Shown here: positions 59,925 through 64,000 of the stretch, one piece after another
Layout: every line of letters starts with the position of its first letter
Position numbering within the stretch: position 1 is the first letter of the stretch
Origin: Orbaceae bacterium BiB
GTDB lineage: Bacteria; Pseudomonadota; Gammaproteobacteria; Enterobacterales; Orbaceae
Reading direction: 5' to 3'
Assembly (NCBI GenBank): GCA_036251205.1
Contig: CP133958.1
Span: 2,097,210 to 2,161,209 of the forward strand
DNA: 64,000 bases
Made by a program: the position numbers and the translations under genes
The notes under the pieces: model-generated
The model's database searches: none
What the model was told of the DNA's origin: nothing
What the model saw: the letters and a program-made list of their open reading frames with translations, nothing else

Positions 59925-60014
59925 ATGTCAATCTTATTAGGAATTGCTTTTCTATTTGCAATTAGTTTATTCGGTTATTTAGTTTATGTCCTGTACAATG
60001 CGGAGGACTTTTAA
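59925..60014 (+). CDS. kdpF: KdpF, small potassium-ATPase subunit
   Basis: A 29-residue single-span peptide, MSILLGIAFLFAISLFGYLV followed by YVLYNAEDF, fits KdpF, which stabilises the KdpABC complex. It is directly next to the KdpA-like start: its TAA is followed at once by ATG. It is still an intact peptide although the pump genes are missing. Confidence 0.85.
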   Translation: MSILLGIAFLFAISLFGYLVYVLYNAEDF

Positions 60015-60992
60015 ATGACAACGCAAGCAATGATTTTACTTGTCTTATTATTAGCGGTATTAACCATACTCGCTTATCCATTAGGTAAATACCTAGCATA
60101 TATTGCTATACCTGACAATAATGTGAAGGGACTTAGCTATATTGAGTCTTGTATTTACAAAGTTTCAGCTGTACAAAATCATCAACAAATGAATTGGAAA
60201 CAATATGCCCTAAGCGTTATGTTGTTCAATATCTTAGGAATTATTGTTCTCGTTATTTTACAGTTATTACAATCCTACTTATCGCTAAACCCAAATAATG
60301 CAGAAATGCTGCGCTTAGATTTGGCGATTAACACCGCTGTAAGTTTTGTAACAAATACAAATTGGCAGGCTTATAGTGGAGAAACGGGTGTTAGTTATTT
60401 AGTTCAAATGCTTGGACTTACAGTGCAGTATTTCTTATCGGCAGCGACTGGGATTGCAATTGCAATTGTATTTGCAGTCATTCGTGGACTAAGTAGTTAT
60501 AATCAAACTGCCCATAGTCTTGGTAACTTTTGGGTTGATATCACGCGCATAACACTTTATGTGTTGTTACCTCTATCGATTATTGTGAGTCTCATTTTTG
60601 TAAGCCAAGGTGTTATTCAAAATTTTTCAGCTCCCTTAGAAGTTAAAACTTTAGACGGTGGTTCGCAAATACTTGCGATGGGGTATTTACATAATACGTT
60701 TATTTTCGGTGATGTTCAAATTGATTTCAGTACTCATCAGATTTTAAAAGGAGGCCAAGAAGTCCACCTTACTCCAACTGAATATAAATTATTAAGTGAG
60801 TTGATTAAAAATGTTGGCAGAGTCTGTACTCAGCGGCAATTATTGTTAGCTGTTTGGGGGCCAAATTATGTGGAACAACCGCATTATTTACGGATTTATA
60901 TGGGGCATTTACGCCAAAAATTAGAGTCTGAACCAACTAATCCGGCACATTTACTTACTGAAACGGCGATAGGTTATCGACTAATCCAATAA
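60015..60992 (+). CDS. In-frame fusion of KdpA N-terminus to KdpE DNA-binding domain
   Basis: Residues 1 to about 223 match the first part of the potassium channel subunit KdpA: four membrane helices with the first selectivity-filter loop SFVTNTNWQAYSGET, ending at DGGSQILAMG. At about residue 224 the sequence changes to the winged-helix domain of the response regulator KdpE (FGDVQIDF, HLTPTEYKLLSELIKNVGRV, RIYMGHLRQKL, ETAIGYRLIQ). kdpB, kdpC, kdpD and the rest of kdpA and kdpE are missing between. The join keeps the frame, without any stop codon. By P-loop topology the KdpE part would face the periplasm, so activity as a regulator is doubtful; a deletion scar is the simplest reading. Confidence 0.85.
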   Translation: MTTQAMILLVLLLAVLTILAYPLGKYLAYIAIPDNNVKGLSYIESCIYKVSAVQNHQQMNWKQYALSVMLFNILGIIVLVILQLLQSYLSLNPNNAEMLRLDLAINTAVSFVTNTNWQAYSGETGVSYLVQMLGLTVQYFLSAATGIAIAIVFAVIRGLSSYNQTAHSLGNFWVDITRITLYVLLPLSIIVSLIFVSQGVIQNFSAPLEVKTLDGGSQILAMGYLHNTFIFGDVQIDFSTHQILKGGQEVHLTPTEYKLLSELIKNVGRVCTQRQLLLAVWGPNYVEQPHYLRIYMGHLRQKLESEPTNPAHLLTETAIGYRLIQ

Positions 60993-61072
60993 ACGACATT
61001 GTTATACCAGACTTTAATTAATCAAATTTAGATATATTATTGAAAGTATGAAATTTATAGTGGGTATAAAGT

Positions 61073-61097
61073 AACTAGCGGCTTTTAGCCGCTAGTT
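61073..61097. terminator. Bidirectional terminator
   Basis: AACTAGCGGCT-TTT-AGCCGCTAGTT forms an 11-bp stem between the convergent kdpA'-'kdpE and purine-permease genes. Confidence 0.75.
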
Positions 61098-61114
61098 TGC
61101 TCTAATCCATATTA

Positions 61115-62467
61115 TTAAACTAAATTTGCCCAGCCACTGGCGTAAAATACAACTAAGGCAATAGCGATAATAACCGTCCCGATATTGAGTTTTTTCCATT
61201 CCCCTGCACAAACCCTTCCTACAACTAGTGTTGCAAAACCGAGCATAATGCCGGTAACGATATTACAAGTAAACACAATAAATACAGCACATACAAGACC
61301 AGATATCGCTCCAACCATATCGGTAAAATCTAGTTTAGCAACATTTGATAGCATTAATAAGCCAACATACATTAATGCTGGGGCTGTTGCATAAGCGGGT
61401 ACTAAGTAAGATAATGGTGAGAAAATAATAATCAATAAAAATAAGATACCGACGACAATCGCTGTTAAGCCCGTCCGTCCCCCTGCAGCTGTTCCTGTTG
61501 CAGATTCAATATATACTGCGGCTGGTGATGTGCCGACTAATCCAGATAAGATACTACTAACGGAATCAGCTGCTAGTGCTTTATCGACATTCATAATTTG
61601 GCCATCTTTATCTATCAAATTAGCTTGTCCTGCAACAGCTCGAATAGTACCTGTTGCATCAAAAACAGCCGTCATCACTAACGCTAAAATAGTTGGTAGC
61701 AATGATAATTTTAAAATGACTGAAAAATCTAAACTAAAAAGTAATGAACTACCATCACTTGATGTTAAAGATGGAATTGCAATAAAACCTGAATAAGTTA
61801 CATTAGGATCAAAGATCAAACCAATAATTGAAATAAGGATAATTACTAATAATATTGCACCTGGAACTTTTCTTTTTTCTAAACCAATAATTGCAGCTAA
61901 GCCAATTAATGTGCATAGTACTGGGAAAGACGTAAAATCACCGAATGCGACTGGAATATCAGAGGTCGTATTTTTAACGATTAGTTCCACTTGGCTATTT
62001 GTCACTGCAATAATAAATAGAAACAGACCGATACCGATACCGGTGCCATGTGCAATTTGAATCGGAATATTACGTAAAATCCAAGTTCGTAATCCTGTAA
62101 CAGATATAGCTGTAAAAATGATTCCCATAAAAAATATCGCACCTAGTGCTTCGGAAATCGTTATATTTACACCAATCCCTAAACTATAAGCAGTAAATGC
62201 GGCAAGAGAAATTGCACAACCAATCGCCATTGGCAAATTAGCCCAAAAGCCCATTAAAATAGAGCCGACTCCTGCAATTAGACAGGTTGAAATAAATACA
62301 GCATCCGCTGGAAATCCAGCATTAACGAGCATTCCTGGTACAACAATAACAGAATATACCATAGCAAGAAACGTGGTTAACCCTGCAATTACTTCGCGTT
62401 TAATGGTTGTATTTCGTTGTGATATTTTAAAGAAACGTTCACAAAAACAGTTTTGTTCGTTAGACAT
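61115..62467 (-). CDS. NCS2-family purine permease, GhxP-like
   Basis: The 450-residue protein is a hypoxanthine/guanine-type proton symporter of the NCS2/AzgA-like branch, very similar over its length to E. coli GhxP (YjcD): [60 protein letters not shown] and [17 protein letters not shown]. Fourteen membrane segments are expected. No purine riboswitch is apparent upstream. A close paralogue such as GhxQ cannot be excluded. Confidence 0.9.
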   Translation of the reverse strand: MSNEQNCFCERFFKISQRNTTIKREVIAGLTTFLAMVYSVIVVPGMLVNAGFPADAVFISTCLIAGVGSILMGFWANLPMAIGCAISLAAFTAYSLGIGVNITISEALGAIFFMGIIFTAISVTGLRTWILRNIPIQIAHGTGIGIGLFLFIIAVTNSQVELIVKNTTSDIPVAFGDFTSFPVLCTLIGLAAIIGLEKRKVPGAILLVIILISIIGLIFDPNVTYSGFIAIPSLTSSDGSSLLFSLDFSVILKLSLLPTILALVMTAVFDATGTIRAVAGQANLIDKDGQIMNVDKALAADSVSSILSGLVGTSPAAVYIESATGTAAGGRTGLTAIVVGILFLLIIIFSPLSYLVPAYATAPALMYVGLLMLSNVAKLDFTDMVGAISGLVCAVFIVFTCNIVTGIMLGFATLVVGRVCAGEWKKLNIGTVIIAIALVVFYASGWANLV

Positions 62468-62749
62468 AACTTCCCCTATAATTTAAATCAAGATGATTAA
62501 TGGCTTCTAAATTCTGATATTGATAATAATAAGTATTCGCTATATTCACGTTATTATTTAGTCGTTCTAAGTTAATGTAGTAGTGACTAATTTGATAAAT
62601 TATTTTCTGGCTAACCCCAGATTTTTATAAAATTAGCTAATTCTTAATCCTGCAATATATTGATAGTAAAGTAAGAGGATTAATCTTGCGCGTAATCATA
62701 CAGCTCAACGTGATTAAAATCCATAAATGGTCGTTATTTCTGGGGAAGA

Positions 62750-63664
62750 TTAATAGATTTTCAATGGTATCTTATGTTTCCGCAAGATTTTTTTGCCTGA
62801 GCAGCAGATAATACCAAAAATAATTAATATTAATGATATTAAGTGATAAAAATGTATTTTTTCACCTAATAATGTAATGCTTAAAAGTCCTCCTGATATT
62901 GGTATGACATGCGTAAATATTTCACTACGCGTTGTTCCAATTATGGATATCCCTTTATTCCAAAATACGTAGGCTAGCCAAGAAGGAAATAAGACAAGGT
63001 AAATGATGCCAAATACAATGTTTATTGAGAAGCCTTGTATTAAAATTACTGTATTTTTCGAAACTAGCATATAAATGATATAAATTGGTATTAAAATTAG
63101 GGTTCCGACTAAAGAACAGAAACTTACAAAAGCAGTATGGGTCACTCTTTTATCCTTTAATCTTAATAAAGCACAATAAAAAGCCCAGCTTAATGCTGAT
63201 ATAATGGTGAAAAGATCACCTATACCAAATGAAGAAAATTTTCCTTTAGTTGTCGCATAGCTTAAATAAATTACACCAATTGTACTAATAATCACACCAA
63301 TTATATTTCGTAGCGTAATTGACTCTTTAAATAAGAAAAAATTAATAAGCAGCACAATACAAGGTGTCGTTGATATGTAAATCGCTGCATTTAGTGAACT
63401 TGTATATTGTAAACCGATATATAATGTAAGGGGAAAACAGACTTGACCTAAAAAAGCATAAAGTGAATTAATGAGCCATTTTTCTGATAAAAAATGCCAC
63501 TGGGAGCGGATCATTTTCCAATATAATAAAAACATTAATAATGTTGTAAATCCCCAGCGTAAAACACTTAAAGCATAAGGATTAATATAATCGACTAGAA
63601 TATGCCCTGCTACATAATTCCCTCCCCAAAAAATAGCGGCTAAGGTGAGTAATAGATAAGCCAT
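62750..63664 (-). CDS. EamA-family (DMT) transporter
   Basis: The 304-residue protein has ten hydrophobic segments in two EamA repeats (AAIFWGGNYVAGHILVDYI, LNAAIYISTTPCIVLLINFF; then LSWAFYCALLRLKDKRV). Members export amino acids or other small metabolites; the substrate is not known. Lone minus-strand gene, last full gene of the window. Confidence 0.88.
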   Translation of the reverse strand: MAYLLLTLAAIFWGGNYVAGHILVDYINPYALSVLRWGFTTLLMFLLYWKMIRSQWHFLSEKWLINSLYAFLGQVCFPLTLYIGLQYTSSLNAAIYISTTPCIVLLINFFLFKESITLRNIIGVIISTIGVIYLSYATTKGKFSSFGIGDLFTIISALSWAFYCALLRLKDKRVTHTAFVSFCSLVGTLILIPIYIIYMLVSKNTVILIQGFSINIVFGIIYLVLFPSWLAYVFWNKGISIIGTTRSEIFTHVIPISGGLLSITLLGEKIHFYHLISLILIIFGIICCSGKKILRKHKIPLKIY

Positions 63665-63851
63665 AATTAATCCCCATTTATTTCTTATAATATCTAATAG
63701 TTATTTGTGTTTAATGCTAGCGATAACGAAAATTTTTTAAGATAGAAATAAATTGTTTATAACCGTGACATTAATGGTTAACCTATAGATTTAAAGAGAT
63801 ACTGCTGCGTTAATTTCATATTAAAAATAAATCGGGCAGTATCCAGCTATA

Positions 63852-64000
63852 TTATTGTTTTTGTAACTTAGCAAATTCAGCTTTAGCTTTTTCTAACTGA
63901 GCAAGAAATTCAGGGTTAGAGTGTAATGTTGCTACAACGGCAGAAGCTACCACTCTTGCTGCATCGACATCACTTTGCCAATGATATCCACAAATAACAC
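63852..64000 (-). CDS. Class A acid phosphatase, C-terminal part
   Basis: The end of a minus-strand gene enters from the right edge. The last 49 codons read [20 protein letters not shown] and a helical tail ending FAKLQKQ. This is the final part of the PAP2 signature (GxHxxxD) of PhoN/PhoC periplasmic acid phosphatases. The rest of the gene is outside the window. Confidence 0.8.
   Translation of the reverse strand, partial: VICGYHWQSDVDAARVVASAVVATLHSNPEFLAQLEKAKAEFAKLQKQ

Overview
The window looks like a stretch of chromosome from a low-GC gammaproteobacterium. The proteins read as close relatives of Enterobacteriaceae and Pasteurellaceae families (SecDF, LpoB, GntR/Edd/Eda, SlyX, SlyD, the complete S10-spc-alpha ribosomal cluster). 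The strong A+T bias, the mannose-family PTS genes and the element content make Orbales (bee-gut Gilliamella or Frischella type) my best guess; this is inference, as no 16S gene is present.

Region 1 (1-12.3 kb) is the right-hand end of an integrated phage satellite or PICI/P4-like island. It ends at a tRNA-Ala(GGC) gene and carries a P4-type tyrosine integrase, an AlpA-like regulator, an AntA/AntB antirepressor, a ribbon-helix-helix regulator embedded antisense in a minus-strand reading frame, a run of small overlapping genes (three look like paralogues), a zinc-ribbon/TOPRIM/helicase replication primase and a probable small terminase subunit. Cargo-like genes are a Rap1a/Tai-type periplasmic immunity protein, a zinc-ribbon protein and a PhzF-family isomerase. 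About 1.4 kb without genes next to the integrase contains many hairpins, a 23-bp direct repeat and a cluster of 10-bp iterons. The element continues beyond the left edge.

Region 2 (12.4-21.9 kb) has secF-secD-yajC and then nuoN-M-L-K-J, all on the minus strand. No nuoA-I gene lies beside them, and several charged residues of the proton channels are replaced in NuoK, NuoL and NuoM, so this may be an orphan, non-canonical complex I membrane module.

Region 3 (22.2-33.1 kb) holds dacB, an outer-membrane lipoprotein triad including LpoB, two tandem paralogous membrane proteins, rsmB, fmt, a small membrane protein and a YfbS-like transporter.

Region 4 (33.3-43.7 kb) is a sugar-acid module: gntR, edd, a D-2-hydroxyacid dehydrogenase, a mannose-family PTS (IIC-IID-IIB-IIA), a degenerate M28-like membrane protein, an HcxA-like dehydrogenase and eda. 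Three GntR-type operators and two CRP-type sites fit gluconate-type control. The likely scheme is phosphorylating import of a (keto)gluconate, reduction to 6-phosphogluconate, then Entner-Doudoroff cleavage.

Region 5 (43.7-57.7 kb) is the conserved S10, spc and alpha operon set from rpsJ to rplQ, with secY and rpoA.

Region 6 (57.8-64 kb) has slyX, radC, slyD, kdpF, a striking in-frame fusion of the first part of KdpA to the DNA-binding domain of KdpE (kdpB, kdpC and kdpD are gone), a GhxP-like purine permease, an EamA transporter and the end of a class A acid phosphatase gene.
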